Assembly (NCBI GenBank): GCA_023421675.1
Contig: JAEZTC010000002.1
Coordinates: forward strand, 372,001 to 436,000
Direction of reading: 5' to 3'
From: Bacillota bacterium
Lineage (GTDB): Bacteria; Bacillota; Clostridia; Acetivibrionales; JANLFN01
DNA: 64,000 nt
Numbering within the stretch: position 1 is the stretch's first letter; each line of letters opens with the position of its first letter. The notes beneath the pieces are model-generated. The model searched no databases. It was not told the DNA's origin and saw only the letters and a program-made list of their open reading frames with translations. Shown in pieces: positions 46,871 to 57,980 of the stretch. The translations under genes were made by a program, and so were the position numbers.

Positions 46871-48781
46871 TTACTTCCTATATCTTTTAATTTTTGTACT
46901 CGGTCTAGTTTTTTTTGTTCTTCTATTAGGTGTTTCCAATTGGTCACCTTTTTTAGGTCTGATAAGGCATTTTTCACCGAACCCTATAAGATCTCTTCTT
47001 CCAGCAAGAATCAATGCTTCATGTACAAGTTCATAGTTTTCCTTTTTGCGGAACTGCAGTAAAGCCCTTTGCATGGCCTTTTCCTTTGGGTTAATGGGTA
47101 CATACACCTTTTTTCCTGTAAGTGGGTTTAAACCTGTATAAAACATGCAGGTTGAAAGTGTTCCAGGCGTCGGATAAAAATCCTGAACCTGCTCAGGTGT
47201 ATGACCTATACTTTTTAAATATTCGGCAAGCTCTACTGCCGCTTTCAAATCACTACCCGGGTGGCTTGATATCATATACGGCACAAGATATTGTTCTTTA
47301 TCTATTTTCTTATTTATTTCATAAAACTTTTTAACAAATCTGTCATAAACCTGTCTTTTGGGTTTGCCCATCTGTTCCAGCACACGATCAACGACATGCT
47401 CGGGTGCAACCTTTAAATGCCCACTGATATGGTGTTTGCATAGCTCTATAAAGAAATCATCGTTTTTATCCAGCATAAGGTAATCGTAGCGTATTCCTGA
47501 TCTTATAAATACTTTTTTTATTTCGGGAATTTTACGTATCTCTCTTAACAGCCTAAGGTATTCACTATGGTCTACAATAAGGTTTTTGCATGGATTCGGG
47601 TAAAGACATTGTTTTTCCTTACAGGCTCCTGAGTTTTCATGTTTTTCACATGCTTTATGTCTGAAATTTGCTGTTGGTCCTCCAACATCATGTATGTAAC
47701 CTTTGAAGCCTTCCAGTTTTGTAAGCTGGCGTGCTTCTTCAATTATGGATTCATTGCTTCTGCTTTGTATTATCCGACCCTGATGATAATTTAAAGCACA
47801 GAAATTACAGCCTCCATAACAGCCACGGTGTCCAGTAATACTGAATTCTACTTCTTTTATTGCCGGAATTCCTCCAGATTTTTTATACATAGGATGAAAG
47901 GTGCGTTCATAAGGGAAAGCATATACTCTATCAAGTTCCTTTGTTGATAATGGATAAGCAGGTGGATTCTGTACAACGTATCTATCACCGTGCTTCTGTA
48001 TCAAAGTTCTTCCACTGTAAGGGTCCTGTTCGGTATACTGCAGCCTGAATGCTTCCGCATACTTCATTTTATCTGAAGATACATCTTCATAGGAAGCCAA
48101 TACAACAGGTGCGGTTTTATCATTATTTTCATGTGGTGAAAGTGCTTCTTTTATATCTTTGTTAAGGTCTTCAAAAGAGGTTTCATAACAAGTACCTCTT
48201 ATACCTTTTATTTTGCTTACAGGCGCCCCTTTTGCGAGTATTTCGGCAATTTCTAGAATTGGCTTTTCGCCCATTCCATAGATCAATAAATCTGCTTTTG
48301 AATCAAGCAGTACAGATCTTCTTACCTTATCGCTCCAGTAATCATAATGGGCAAATCTTCTAAGGCTTGCTTCAATTCCACCAATAATAACTGGTATATC
48401 CTTGAAAGCTTCTCTTACCTTATTAGCATAAACTACAACAGCTCTGTCAGGCCTTAAGCCTGCTTTGCCGCCCGGTGAGTATTCATCAGTGCTCCTGCGC
48501 TTTTTACTGACTGTGTAATGATTAACCATTGAGTCAATAACACCTGATGAAATAAGTACTGCGTATTTAGGACGTCCTAACGTCATGAAGTCTTTAACAT
48601 TTTTCCAATCAGGCTGGGCAATAATTCCCACCCTATATCCCTTGCTTTCAAGCAGTCTTGTTAATATTGCATGTCCAAAGCTAGGGTGATCTACATATGC
48701 ATCACCACTAATGTAAAGAAAGTCAAGCTCATCCCAGCCCCTTTCCTTCATATCATCTTTTGTAACAGGTAAAAAACTCAT
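46871..48781 (-). CDS. YgiQ family radical SAM protein
   Basis: A 636-residue member of the YgiQ family: N-terminal DUF3362/B12-binding-like region, then a radical SAM core with the cluster motif [10 protein letters not shown] (about 321-330), and a C-terminal DUF3362 part ending in a basic tail ([11 protein letters not shown]). Two more cysteine groups ([21 protein letters not shown], about 376-396) may hold a second cluster. Reaction unknown. It follows the TPR gene and a 204-bp palindrome. Confidence 0.92.
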   Translation of the reverse strand: MSFLPVTKDDMKERGWDELDFLYISGDAYVDHPSFGHAILTRLLESKGYRVGIIAQPDWKNVKDFMTLGRPKYAVLISSGVIDSMVNHYTVSKKRRSTDEYSPGGKAGLRPDRAVVVYANKVREAFKDIPVIIGGIEASLRRFAHYDYWSDKVRRSVLLDSKADLLIYGMGEKPILEIAEILAKGAPVSKIKGIRGTCYETSFEDLNKDIKEALSPHENNDKTAPVVLASYEDVSSDKMKYAEAFRLQYTEQDPYSGRTLIQKHGDRYVVQNPPAYPLSTKELDRVYAFPYERTFHPMYKKSGGIPAIKEVEFSITGHRGCYGGCNFCALNYHQGRIIQSRSNESIIEEARQLTKLEGFKGYIHDVGGPTANFRHKACEKHENSGACKEKQCLYPNPCKNLIVDHSEYLRLLREIRKIPEIKKVFIRSGIRYDYLMLDKNDDFFIELCKHHISGHLKVAPEHVVDRVLEQMGKPKRQVYDRFVKKFYEINKKIDKEQYLVPYMISSHPGSDLKAAVELAEYLKSIGHTPEQVQDFYPTPGTLSTCMFYTGLNPLTGKKVYVPINPKEKAMQRALLQFRKKENYELVHEALILAGRRDLIGFGEKCLIRPKKGDQLETPNRRTKKTRPSTKIKRYRK

Positions 48782-48867
48782 TATATCTCCATGTTCCCTA
48801 CTAATGGGTTAAATTTATTTTATTGCACCTACCATTTGTTTTGTTCCACACTATCCTCTTTTTTATT

Positions 48868-49071
48868 GGTGTGATAGTTTATTTTGGAAGAACATAGTGA
48901 GTGGATGTAGAGCCTGTAAATCCGAGTGAGGAAAGCAAATTCAACTGTCTGAAGGAATGATTTCCATAAAATTTAATCTACGAATCATTCCTGAGTTTGA
49001 ATTTGTCCGAACTGAATTTAACAGGCTCTAAGACGCAGAACGTAAGTTCTTAACAAATAAACTATCGCACC
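48868..49071. repeat. 204-bp nested palindrome, candidate structured RNA or MITE
   Basis: Within the gene-free stretch 48782-49092, four complementary pairs lie inside one another. These are 48868-48884 with 49055-49071 (17 pairs, one G-U in the plus-strand RNA), 48908-48917 with 49021-49030 (10, perfect), 48936-48946 with 48994-49005 (11, one bulge) and 48953-48962 with 48983-48992 (10, perfect). The whole folds into one long rod with internal loops. No reading frame of note. I know no family for it; the flanks 48782-48867 and 49072-49092 show nothing else. Confidence 0.8.
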
Positions 49072-49092
49072 ATTTTATTTATTAGCTCATAC

Positions 49093-50907
49093 CTAGCTTA
49101 CCATTTCCTTGTACCCTTCCATACGCTTGAGGGAATTAAAAATCTTATTTCCCTTCGCTTCAAGCTTGTATTCAGGATTCAATTCTATAGCCTTTTTCAA
49201 ATTGTCAAAAGCTATTGTATTCTTTTTGAGCAAAGCATAAATAACAGCTATGTTGTAGTATAATTCGCTGTCTTCAGGCTTATACTTCATTGCAGTCTTA
49301 TAAACATTGGCAGCCTCATCATATTGTTTAAGTTCAGTCAATGCTGCACCCAGATGATAACATATTTCATATTCGTCAGGCTTAATCTCCAAAGCACTCT
49401 TAAAAGCTTCAGCTGCTTCATCATAGCGTTCCATTTCTGACAGCGTGACACCCATATTATAATACAAGCTATATTCCTCAGGGTTTTTCTTAAGTCCGCG
49501 TACATATATATCAAGTGCTTCCAAATGTCTATCCTGAGTTGATAATATGATTCCGAGATTGTTGTAAGCTTCAATGAAATCAGATTTTAATTCAATAACA
49601 TTTTTAAATGCATCTATTGCTTCATCCTGCAACCCGACATCATCAAGGGCCACAGCAAGGTTGTAGTAGCCCTTGGAATTTTTGTTGTTTAGCTCCACAG
49701 CTTTCCTGTATGCTTCTACAGCTTCCGTTTTCTGATCCAACTGGTAGTAAATCGCACCAATACTGTTATATACCGAATAATCATCAGGTCTTAACTTTGT
49801 AAGCTTTAGATATTCTTCTATTGCTTCCTGATTTTTGCCTGATTTTAAATATATTCTTGCAAGCAACTCGATACCTTCATCGCAGTCAGCCTTTATAGCG
49901 AGACATTGCCTTACCGCATCAGCTGCTTCGTCGTACTTTTTATTATCATAGTACAGGCTTGCAAGCTTGTAATGTACACTATAGTTTTTACTGTCAGTTT
50001 CAACAATATTCTTGTAATACTGCAGGGCCTCATCAGTTCTTCCCATCATAATCAAAGCCCTTGCAGTATTTTCATTTGCATCTTCAAGTAAAGGATTAAG
50101 GTCAAGTGATTTTTTATAGGATTCTATAGCCTGTTCAAACCTGTTGAGCTTGAATTGTACATTTCCCAGGTTATAATGAACCATAAAGATTTCATAATTT
50201 GTTTCATCTGGTTTGTTGTCTATTGAAAGCTCCTTCATATTATGTACTGATATAAGGCTGCTTTCCTTTTCCATGTTTTCAATCTGCTTTTCATTAATTT
50301 CAAGCACCTTTTTATAGCTTTGAGACGCTTCACTATACTTTTGAAGGTAATAACACAAATTACCGTAATTAAAAAGCAAGCCAGGACAGTTTCTGATAAG
50401 TGCAGCTATCGGTTGATAAATTTCATATGCATTTTGATAATCTTTATTGTTTATGTATAACTGCGCCTGTGTAAGGCTCTTTTTAATATTCTTAACAAAA
50501 TCATCCTTATTTAGATTTATATCTTTTACAATATCAATAACGGGTCTTTCCTTAATTATCGGCCTTAAGTAATCAGCATTTGCCGATGCATCATCTTCAG
50601 CAGTTCTTTGTAAAGGCTGTACCAAGCCTTCATATACACCCTGCTTTTTAACTTTTTTTATCATGTTTATATAATCGAAAACAAAGAGTCCGCCAGGAAC
50701 CATAATACCAAGAATTACATAGAAGGCTTCGATCAGATTTGAGGTTTGAACACCTCCATAGAAACTAAGAATTGCGGTTGTTAAAGCTATAATCTGGAAT
50801 ACCATTACTACCAGCAGTTCCAGTTTTCTTCTTAAAAAAAGCCTGTAAGACATATAAGCAAGCAGTGACACCATTAATATAATAGTAAAACCAACAATAA
50901 CCGTCAA
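49093..50907 (-). CDS. Membrane-anchored TPR protein
   Basis: A 604-residue protein with two or three N-terminal membrane helices (about 4-24, 32-52, 57-80), a linker, and about 12 TPR units (about 145-595; repeats such as YYNLAVALDDVGLQDEAIDAF). Such proteins usually hold protein complexes at the membrane; partners unknown. The TTG start is supported by GAGGGA 6 bases upstream. It lies 80 bases downstream of ftsK. Confidence 0.85.
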   Translation of the reverse strand: MTVIVGFTIILMVSLLAYMSYRLFLRRKLELLVVMVFQIIALTTAILSFYGGVQTSNLIEAFYVILGIMVPGGLFVFDYINMIKKVKKQGVYEGLVQPLQRTAEDDASANADYLRPIIKERPVIDIVKDINLNKDDFVKNIKKSLTQAQLYINNKDYQNAYEIYQPIAALIRNCPGLLFNYGNLCYYLQKYSEASQSYKKVLEINEKQIENMEKESSLISVHNMKELSIDNKPDETNYEIFMVHYNLGNVQFKLNRFEQAIESYKKSLDLNPLLEDANENTARALIMMGRTDEALQYYKNIVETDSKNYSVHYKLASLYYDNKKYDEAADAVRQCLAIKADCDEGIELLARIYLKSGKNQEAIEEYLKLTKLRPDDYSVYNSIGAIYYQLDQKTEAVEAYRKAVELNNKNSKGYYNLAVALDDVGLQDEAIDAFKNVIELKSDFIEAYNNLGIILSTQDRHLEALDIYVRGLKKNPEEYSLYYNMGVTLSEMERYDEAAEAFKSALEIKPDEYEICYHLGAALTELKQYDEAANVYKTAMKYKPEDSELYYNIAVIYALLKKNTIAFDNLKKAIELNPEYKLEAKGNKIFNSLKRMEGYKEMVS

Positions 50908-50986
50908 ACATATCCCTCACTTTCAACGAAGTAAACTTATGGTTTTTATGTTTTAATTGTTCTTATGTATTGTTTTGTGGTCTGTT

Positions 50987-53437
50987 TCATTTTGTACCAC
51001 TGTTTTTATCCTTCGTTAAAAGCATTTCCTGTAATTGTAGCTTAGATATTAAAACCTGTCTTGGCTTACTTCCTTCAAACGCTCCAACAATACCCCTTTC
51101 TTCCATTTGGTCAATTATTCTTGCAGCTCTTGCATATCCTACCTTGAATTTTCTCTGAACAAAAGACACTGATGCCATTCCAGCCTCTACAACCATTTCA
51201 ATGGCTTGCGGCAATAGCTCATCATTATCTCCCGGATCTTTTTCAATCGGTGAATCATTTTCACTGTCTATCTTCTCTATTATATTATCATCATATTCTG
51301 CTCTTCCCTGCATTTTTATGTTTTCAACTACACTTTCCACTTCCTTATCAGAAATGAATGATCCCTTAACCCTAATTGGTTTTGGCTCTCCTACAGGGAA
51401 ATAAAGCATATCACCCTGTCCTAATAGCTTTTCTGCACCTGCCATATCAAGTATTGTTCTTGAATCAACCTGTGAAGAAACGGCAAAAGCTATTCTTGAC
51501 GGTATATTAGCTTTTATTACACCTGTAATTACGTCAACTGAAGGTCTTTGTGTTGCAATAACCAGATGCATGCCCGCAGCTCTTGCCATTTGTGCAAGCC
51601 TGCATATTGCATCTTCAACATCATTCGGGGCAACCATCATGAGGTCTGCAAGCTCATCAATAATTATAACTACCTGAGGTAATGGTTTTTCATCAGTATT
51701 ATTCTTGATGAAAGTATTATAGCCCTTTATATCTCTTACTCCCTTTTCAGCAAATAGCTTGTACCTGTTAACCATTTCCTGAACAGCCCAGTTTAAAGCT
51801 CCAGCTGATTTTCTCGGATCGGTTACAACTGGTATCAAAAGATGCGGAATGCCGTTGTATATTCCAAGTTCAACAACTTTAGGGTCAATCATAAGTAATT
51901 TTACATCCTCTGGGGATGCTTTGTACAGAAGGCTTATAATCAGGCTGTTTATACATACACTTTTTCCTGAGCCTGTAGCACCGGCGATAAGTAAATGCGG
52001 CATTTTACCGATATCAGCAACAATATTATCTCCAGAAATATCTTTACCCAATGCAAAAGCGAGACTGGACCTGTGCTTTGTAAATTCCTCTGCTTCAAGT
52101 ACTTCCTTTATGTATACAGGAGTCATTTCTTTATTAGGTACTTCAATACCAATAGCTGCTTTTCCGGGAATCGGAGCTTCTATTCTTACACCTGAAGCAG
52201 CCAGATTCAGTGATATATCATCAGCAAGGTTGACAATTTTGCTCACCTTGACTCCGGGGCTGGGTTGCAATTCAAACCTAGTTACAGCAGGACCCCTGCT
52301 TATATTAATAACCTTTGCTTCCACACCGAAGCTTGCAAGAGTACTTTCAAGCTTTCTTGCAGATTCAATAGCTGTGTTCTTATAATTTTTAACATTCTTA
52401 CCCAGTTCCGTATTCTCGTTTAATATATCAAGCGGTGGGAATACATATCCCAAATTTTTCTGTTCAGCATTTATATTGATATCCGGAACTACAACAGACT
52501 CTGGCTTTTCAGCTTTCTTTTCTTCGGCCTCAGGCTTAGTATCCTGCACATCAGCCTGAGTAACGACAAGAGTCTCGGGCTGCTTTTTGACTTTTTTTCT
52601 TGCATCGCCTATAACCAGATCCGCCAGGTGGTCCCTCCCGGATTTTGTTGATTTATCGGGTGTTGAATTTGTAACCTCTTTCAGTTCTCTAGAGGTTTTT
52701 TCAATTTTAAAGTCAATAACCTTAGGGCGGTATTTGAATTCAAGACTCAAATCATCATCATCACCGATTATATCCGGCTCCATACCAACAGCGCTGTCTT
52801 CCTGAACTGTACCCATTTTCTTCTCAGACTGTTCTTCAGCTTTCTGCTTAATTCTTTTTCTGATGTTTCTGACAAAATTAGCAATTGACATATTGGTTAA
52901 CAAAATAATATCAATTAAAGACAATGTCACTAGAATTATTATTGTACCAAGGGGTTTCAGTAAAGCTATCAGCGGAGCACTGAGTATTCCCCCAATTGCG
53001 CCTCCTCCGGAATTTTCCGTACCATTGGTAAAAAATTCTGCAATACTTGATGTAACTGATAGATTTTCATAATCTTCAGATTTATACATTATAGTATGTG
53101 TAAAAGATGACATAAGGAGTGTGAGAATTATGGCATAAAACAACCTCTTATAGATAGTCTTTGAGGTTTTATTAATTATAAGCACTATCCCATATCCAAT
53201 CACAAAAGGCGGAATAATATAAGCAGGTATTCCTATAAGACCAAAAAACAGTTTTCTAAGTATCTGGCCGAATATTCCAATGGATGATGTAAAATAAAAA
53301 CCCAAGAACATTAAAATACCGATAGAAATAAATACTATGCCAATGACTTCATGATTATTTTTTAGATTGCTTTTATTATTTACATTTGAATTTGCATTAG
53401 TGTTCTTCTTTTTCTTTTGCTGCTTCTTAGCTTTCAC
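50987..53437 (-). CDS. DNA translocase FtsK/SpoIIIE
   Basis: Pumps chromosomal DNA through the division or sporulation septum. About 816 residues: a lysine/asparagine-rich start, four membrane helices (about 28-185), a charged linker (about 190-330), and the motor with Walker A GATGSGKSV (486-494) and Walker B VVIIIDELADLMM. The gamma winged-helix domain (SVSFVQRKFKVGYARAARII) that reads KOPS/SRS sites ends the protein. The start is GTG at 53437: GGAGG lies 10 bases upstream, and the longer frame has no site. Confidence 0.96.
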   Translation of the reverse strand: MKAKKQQKKKKNTNANSNVNNKSNLKNNHEVIGIVFISIGILMFLGFYFTSSIGIFGQILRKLFFGLIGIPAYIIPPFVIGYGIVLIINKTSKTIYKRLFYAIILTLLMSSFTHTIMYKSEDYENLSVTSSIAEFFTNGTENSGGGAIGGILSAPLIALLKPLGTIIILVTLSLIDIILLTNMSIANFVRNIRKRIKQKAEEQSEKKMGTVQEDSAVGMEPDIIGDDDDLSLEFKYRPKVIDFKIEKTSRELKEVTNSTPDKSTKSGRDHLADLVIGDARKKVKKQPETLVVTQADVQDTKPEAEEKKAEKPESVVVPDININAEQKNLGYVFPPLDILNENTELGKNVKNYKNTAIESARKLESTLASFGVEAKVINISRGPAVTRFELQPSPGVKVSKIVNLADDISLNLAASGVRIEAPIPGKAAIGIEVPNKEMTPVYIKEVLEAEEFTKHRSSLAFALGKDISGDNIVADIGKMPHLLIAGATGSGKSVCINSLIISLLYKASPEDVKLLMIDPKVVELGIYNGIPHLLIPVVTDPRKSAGALNWAVQEMVNRYKLFAEKGVRDIKGYNTFIKNNTDEKPLPQVVIIIDELADLMMVAPNDVEDAICRLAQMARAAGMHLVIATQRPSVDVITGVIKANIPSRIAFAVSSQVDSRTILDMAGAEKLLGQGDMLYFPVGEPKPIRVKGSFISDKEVESVVENIKMQGRAEYDDNIIEKIDSENDSPIEKDPGDNDELLPQAIEMVVEAGMASVSFVQRKFKVGYARAARIIDQMEERGIVGAFEGSKPRQVLISKLQLQEMLLTKDKNSGTK

Positions 53438-53872
53438 TTGTTTGACACCTCCGGAAAAACGCCAAAAGAAGACTTTGCCTAAATATATCATATTTTTGAA
53501 GCATTTTCTACATGTAATTTGAGACCGTTATTATTACCAAATTTATATGTTATTTTTGTAAAGATTAATCGTACAAATAAAAAGGATTTTGGTGATTTTT
53601 GTCTAATATTATTTATTATTATAAATATAATTTTGTATATTTCATATCTAAAAAGAGAGAAGATGATAATGTTCACTATAATTTTTGTATAATAATTTTC
53701 AATATTCAGATTTCCCAGAAACCAATATCTTAAAAACTCTACAATTGGGTTAGTTTTTTTCAAAATTAAATGCAAGAAATGTTAACTTATGATATTATCT
53801 AGAAGGAATTTTAAGAGTTTTGTCTAATATTACTATTAATGAACCAAATATATTTATAAGGGCGGATAAGAG
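53438..53872. other. Gene-free stretch between ftsK and the chemoreceptor gene
   Basis: 435 AT-rich bases between divergent genes. It must hold the promoters of both, but I find no convincing pair of -35 and -10 boxes. It contains an exact 15-base direct repeat, TTTTGTCTAATATTA, at 53597-53611 and 53818-53832. A 95-codon open frame at 53488-53775 on the minus strand looks like chance (AT-rich, no ribosome site). Confidence 0.6.
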
Positions 53873-56071
53873 ATGAATCCTTTATTACAAAAAACAATCA
53901 AATCATTTAAAAACTTACCCCAAAATGCAAAAGGCTTACCTAAACATGTAAAAAACTTACCAAGCTATGTAAAAAATTTTATAAAAAACAAAAGCTATAG
54001 AAGCATAAGATTTAAGCTGGTAGCATCATTTCTTATAATGATTATCCCTATTTGTCTTGTTGGTTTTATTTCTTATTTCAGTACAAGAAGTGCACTGCTG
54101 GACAATGCAATTAGCTCCTCAATATCAACAATGGAGCAGTCAAAGAAAAACATAGACTCAATGTTTGCTTCAGCAAAAGAATATAGTATTCAAATGTCAA
54201 ACGATTCAACCCTCATGAATTTCTTTCATTATGCAACAGTAGATGAACGACAGGCTGATTTTCGGAGTATGCAGCCTGAAATGCTCAACAAGGTGCAAAA
54301 CAAAGTAGAATCAGGTAATACCTTCAGTGATATACTTATCCTCACAGACAATAGAGATACATCTGTTTCAACAGGAAATTACGACAACAGAACTCACGAC
54401 ATTACTTTAAACCCTTTAAAAGAATCTAAATGGTACAAGGAATTAAAGAGTAACCCTAACAATGAATTATGGATTTCAAGTCATCCGGATCTTGATCAAG
54501 TAAAAATGCAAGATGCCTTAACAGATCCAACCAGATCCAGTGCCTTTTCTTATGCAAGAACTATTTTTGATAATAATAATGCAAGTAAAGTTAACGGTAT
54601 ATTGGTATTGGATTTCAAATTATCCGCCTTTATGGATTTTTTGAAGAAAGTGTCCATAGGTGATGATTCTTTTGTTCATCTTATTTTTGCAGACCGCGAA
54701 ATATCTTCAGATGGAATACTTGATTCTTCAAAGAACTCTAAAAACATGTTAATGAAGCAAGACTTTATCAAGAAGATAAGCAGCAGTAAAGCTGCAACCG
54801 GACATGATACAATAAACTTTAATGGTACAAAATATCTTATAGTATATACCAAATCAGAGATAACCAATGCTTCATTAATTGGAATGATACCATACTCTGT
54901 TCTTCTTCAAAGTGCAAACAGCATATTGGTAGTAACTCTTCTGCTTATTTTATTAGGTATAATCATCGCAACATTCATGGGTGTTTATATGTCAATGAGC
55001 ATGGGACGTACAATTAACAGAATCATCAATGTAGCAGGTACTGCTGCACAGGGTGATTTGACTATTAACCCGACATCAAAGAAAAATGATGAGCTTGGTC
55101 TTCTTACCAGGAGTATAGCAACAATGATAACCAATATGAGAAATCTAATATCAAAGGTTACAACAATTACTCACAAGGTTGATGATGGTGTATCTCTTGT
55201 AGCAACAACATCCCAGCAGGTTACCTCGGTTACCCGTGAAATTACCACTGCAATACAGGAAATTTCACAGGGCGCTTCCGCTCAGGCTGCCGATTCAGAA
55301 CAGGGTGTTTCAAGAATGGAATCATTGTCTGAAAGAATTTCTCATGTTTCATCAAGTTCAAAAGAAATTGAGAAAATATCCACTGATACTATGAATCTTA
55401 CTAAGAACGGTCTTTCAATAATCGAAGACCTTAGTAAAAAGGCTGATGAAACAACTAAGATTACACAGTCTATTGTAAACGACATTCAATCACTTGAAGC
55501 ACAGTCAAAATCAATCAGTAAAATAATCAGGGTTATTACAGGTATTGCTGATCAGACTAACCTCCTCTCCTTTAATGCCGCAATTGAAGCTGCTAAAGCC
55601 GGAGAAGCCGGTCGCGGATTCGCTGTTGTTGCAGATGAGGTTAGAAAGCTTGCAGAACAGTCAATGAACGCCGCACGTGAAATTGGCGAAATAATAAAAG
55701 AAACTCAGAAACGTACTGCACAAACAGTTGAAAGAGCAATTTCAACTAGTGGAATCATTCAGTCACAGAATGATGCGGTTTCTACTACAAGTGAAGTATT
55801 CCACAAGATTGCAGATTCAATGAATATGCTTGTAAATAAGGTTACCAAGATAACTGACCATATTACTGAAGTTGAAGAAAATAAAAACCAGGTTGTTCTT
55901 TCAATCCAGAACATTTCAGCAGTTTCACAGCAAACTGCAGCATCTTCTCAGGAAGTTAACGCTTCTACTGAAGAACAGCTTGCGAGCGTTGAAGAACTTT
56001 CCAAGTTTGCTATGGAGCTTAAGGAAATTGTTCAGGATCTTTCAAATGCAGTCGGAGCATTCAAAGTGTAA
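53873..56071 (+). CDS. Methyl-accepting chemotaxis protein
   Basis: A 732-residue chemoreceptor: an unusual basic N-terminus (1-48) with repeated KNLP-like units, helix about 49-72, an extracellular Cache-type sensor (about 73-340), helix about 345-370, HAMP (about 371-425) and a cytoplasmic signalling domain. The tip [37 protein letters not shown] (about 558-594) is given here only by its ends: QTNLLSF to KLAEQS. It stands alone on the plus strand; no che genes are nearby. GGGCGG precedes the ATG. Confidence 0.93.
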   Translation: MNPLLQKTIKSFKNLPQNAKGLPKHVKNLPSYVKNFIKNKSYRSIRFKLVASFLIMIIPICLVGFISYFSTRSALLDNAISSSISTMEQSKKNIDSMFASAKEYSIQMSNDSTLMNFFHYATVDERQADFRSMQPEMLNKVQNKVESGNTFSDILILTDNRDTSVSTGNYDNRTHDITLNPLKESKWYKELKSNPNNELWISSHPDLDQVKMQDALTDPTRSSAFSYARTIFDNNNASKVNGILVLDFKLSAFMDFLKKVSIGDDSFVHLIFADREISSDGILDSSKNSKNMLMKQDFIKKISSSKAATGHDTINFNGTKYLIVYTKSEITNASLIGMIPYSVLLQSANSILVVTLLLILLGIIIATFMGVYMSMSMGRTINRIINVAGTAAQGDLTINPTSKKNDELGLLTRSIATMITNMRNLISKVTTITHKVDDGVSLVATTSQQVTSVTREITTAIQEISQGASAQAADSEQGVSRMESLSERISHVSSSSKEIEKISTDTMNLTKNGLSIIEDLSKKADETTKITQSIVNDIQSLEAQSKSISKIIRVITGIADQTNLLSFNAAIEAAKAGEAGRGFAVVADEVRKLAEQSMNAAREIGEIIKETQKRTAQTVERAISTSGIIQSQNDAVSTTSEVFHKIADSMNMLVNKVTKITDHITEVEENKNQVVLSIQNISAVSQQTAASSQEVNASTEEQLASVEELSKFAMELKEIVQDLSNAVGAFKV

Positions 56072-56090
56072 TACCTTAAAAAAAGTATCA

Positions 56091-56126
56091 GAAGCATGAA
56101 CAAATCAATGTTCATGCTTCTTTTTT
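56091..56126. terminator. Bidirectional terminator between chemoreceptor and ylzJ
   Basis: GAAGCATGAAC (56091-56101) pairs perfectly with GTTCATGCTTC (56110-56120) around an 8-base loop. A T-run follows on the plus strand and an A-run precedes it. It serves the chemoreceptor transcript and probably also the converging ylzJ transcript. Confidence 0.88.
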
Positions 56127-56340
56127 ATACTCCCTGATTTATTGTTTTCCCGGGCTGAAGTTTTGGGTTCAAATAGTCCTTTGGAGAAGAACTTATAACC
56201 CTGTTGATTACCATTGCATTGTCGATTCCCTTAGACACCTCAACCTTAACGCCCATATAATCAATTTCCGTAGTCTCCCCTGCTTTATATCCCGGATCAC
56301 CGAATATGAATTCCAACGGCATAATTGTATAAAGAATCAT
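56125..56340 (-). CDS. YlzJ-like protein
   Basis: A 71-residue protein of the YlzJ family found after the tepA gene in many Firmicutes. It starts [15 protein letters not shown] and is of unknown function. Its ATG overlaps the tepA stop by 4 bases (ATGA). It ends inside the T-run of the chemoreceptor terminator. Confidence 0.85.
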   Translation of the reverse strand: MILYTIMPLEFIFGDPGYKAGETTEIDYMGVKVEVSKGIDNAMVINRVISSSPKDYLNPKLQPGKTINQGV

Positions 56341-57107
56341 TGAATTTCACTTCTTTCCGATGGTTTATCACTTTCAGCCTTTTTTAGCTTAATGAAATCA
56401 TAAAGCTTTTTTAATGCATCAGCCAAACCGCCTGTCTGATCTATAATACCGTTTTTAACTGCTTCATCACCAAACAAAACTGTTCCAACATCTGTCGCAA
56501 GTTCACCTGTTTTAAGCATAAGTTCTCTGAATCTTGTACTGGAAATTTTTGAGTTTTTGGAAACAAATTGTACAACTCTCTCCTGCATCTTATCAAAGTA
56601 CTCATATGTCTGAGGAACACCTACTATCATTCCGTTCAGCCTGATAGGATGTATTGTCATCGTTGCAGATGGTGCAATAAATGAAAAATTGGTTGAAACA
56701 GCCATAGGAACCCCTATACTGTGACCTCCGCCTAAAACAAGAGATACTGATGGTTTTGACATGCTCGCAATCATTTCAGCTATTGCCAGCCCGGCTTCAA
56801 CATCACCTCCGACAGTATTCAATATCAATAACAGTCCATCTATTGATTCATCCTCTTCTATTGCAACCAGCTGTGGAATTACATGTTCATACTTGGTTGT
56901 TTTATTTTGCGGAGGAAGTATTACATGCCCTTCAATTTGTCCTATTATGGTTAAACAATGTACATTTCCTTTTGGATTTTTAACAACCGAAGTTGTTCCC
57001 AATTCTTTTATTGTTTCAAGATTCTGGTTCTTATCCTTTTCTTCTGATTCGGTTTCAGGAGTTGGTGCATAAGCCTTTCCAAAAGTAACCTTATTATCTC
57101 CCGCCAA
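56337..57107 (-). CDS. tepA: Translocation-enhancing protein TepA, ClpP-like protease
   Basis: A 256-residue ClpP-fold serine protease of the TepA/YmfB group, linked in B. subtilis to protein export and spore germination or peptide removal. The presumed nucleophile lies in [11 protein letters not shown] (about 125-135) and the histidine in TIHPIR (about 151-156). It lacks the N-terminal targeting loops of ClpP. Its TTG start has AGGA 9 bases upstream. In B. subtilis this gene lies next to ylzJ and spoIIIE; here a chemoreceptor gene has come between. Confidence 0.9.
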   Translation of the reverse strand: MAGDNKVTFGKAYAPTPETESEEKDKNQNLETIKELGTTSVVKNPKGNVHCLTIIGQIEGHVILPPQNKTTKYEHVIPQLVAIEEDESIDGLLLILNTVGGDVEAGLAIAEMIASMSKPSVSLVLGGGHSIGVPMAVSTNFSFIAPSATMTIHPIRLNGMIVGVPQTYEYFDKMQERVVQFVSKNSKISSTRFRELMLKTGELATDVGTVLFGDEAVKNGIIDQTGGLADALKKLYDFIKLKKAESDKPSERSEIQ

Positions 57108-57272
57108 ACTATCACATCCTTATTTTTCTGAATGCTGTTGTTTCTATATGTTATTATTAATATTTTTACATGAATTAATTCACAAAACTTTACCAAACGA
57201 TATGTATCTCTACATATAAGATGTTTTATTTGATATAATTATGTAAATAATGTTTAATAACAGGTGGGCAAA

Positions 57273-57980
57273 GTGAAAAAAATTCTTATAATAGAAGACG
57301 ATATTAAAATTCGTGATATGATTTGTGAGCATTTGAATAGGTACGGTTTTGAAGCCTCGTACACAGAAGATTTCAGGAACATTGAATCCATCCTTCAAAA
57401 GACAGATGCGCATTTGATTATACTGGATATCAATCTTCCCTACTTTGATGGTTTTTTTATTCTCAGACTAATACGAAAAAAATCCAATATACCTGTTATT
57501 ATTCTATCTGCAAGAAATGGTGATATGGACCAGGTTCTTGGAATAGAGCTTGGCGCAGATGATTATATTGTTAAACCTTTCAATCTTGATGTACTGCTTG
57601 CAAGGATCAAATCTGCCTTGAGACGTTCTTATGGCGAATACTCCTTAAAGGAAGACAAATCCTTAATTATAAATGGTTTGTCACTCGATTCTGACAGTTT
57701 TAAAATGTCTTATAAAAATCGATCATTGGATTTGAGCAAAAATGAATTCAAGCTGCTTAAAATACTTATTGAAAATGCCGGCAAGGTTATATCAAGGGAA
57801 AAAATACTTGAAGAGCTCTGGGACGATACGACTTTTGTTGACGATAATACTCTTACAGTAAATGTTACAAGAATTAAGTCAAAGCTTTCTGAAATAGGCA
57901 TAAATAATGCAATAACGACAAAAAGAGGAGCTGGTTACCTTCTTAACTCCAACTTTTCTGAAGGAGACAATGATGACTAA
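57273..57980 (+). CDS. Response regulator, BceR-like
   Basis: A 235-residue OmpR-type regulator: receiver with D9-D10 and phospho-acceptor D52 (LDINLPYFDGF), K101 region VKPFNLDVL, and winged-helix domain (about 125-230). It heads a four-gene plus-strand module (regulator, kinase, ATPase, permease) of the Bce type that senses and resists antimicrobial peptides. The start is GTG at 57273 (AGGTGG upstream); an earlier GTG at 57264 would overlap that site. Confidence 0.92.
   Translation: MKKILIIEDDIKIRDMICEHLNRYGFEASYTEDFRNIESILQKTDAHLIILDINLPYFDGFFILRLIRKKSNIPVIILSARNGDMDQVLGIELGADDYIVKPFNLDVLLARIKSALRRSYGEYSLKEDKSLIINGLSLDSDSFKMSYKNRSLDLSKNEFKLLKILIENAGKVISREKILEELWDDTTFVDDNTLTVNVTRIKSKLSEIGINNAITTKRGAGYLLNSNFSEGDNDD

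Noticed and set aside
48868..49071. Known RNA such as 6S, SRP or RNase P RNA
   Set aside because: I could not match any conserved loop of those RNAs in either orientation.
53488..53775. 95-codon minus-strand open frame
   Set aside because: AT-rich chance frame made of Ile/Asn/Lys/Tyr, with no ribosome site and no recognisable domain, in a promoter region.
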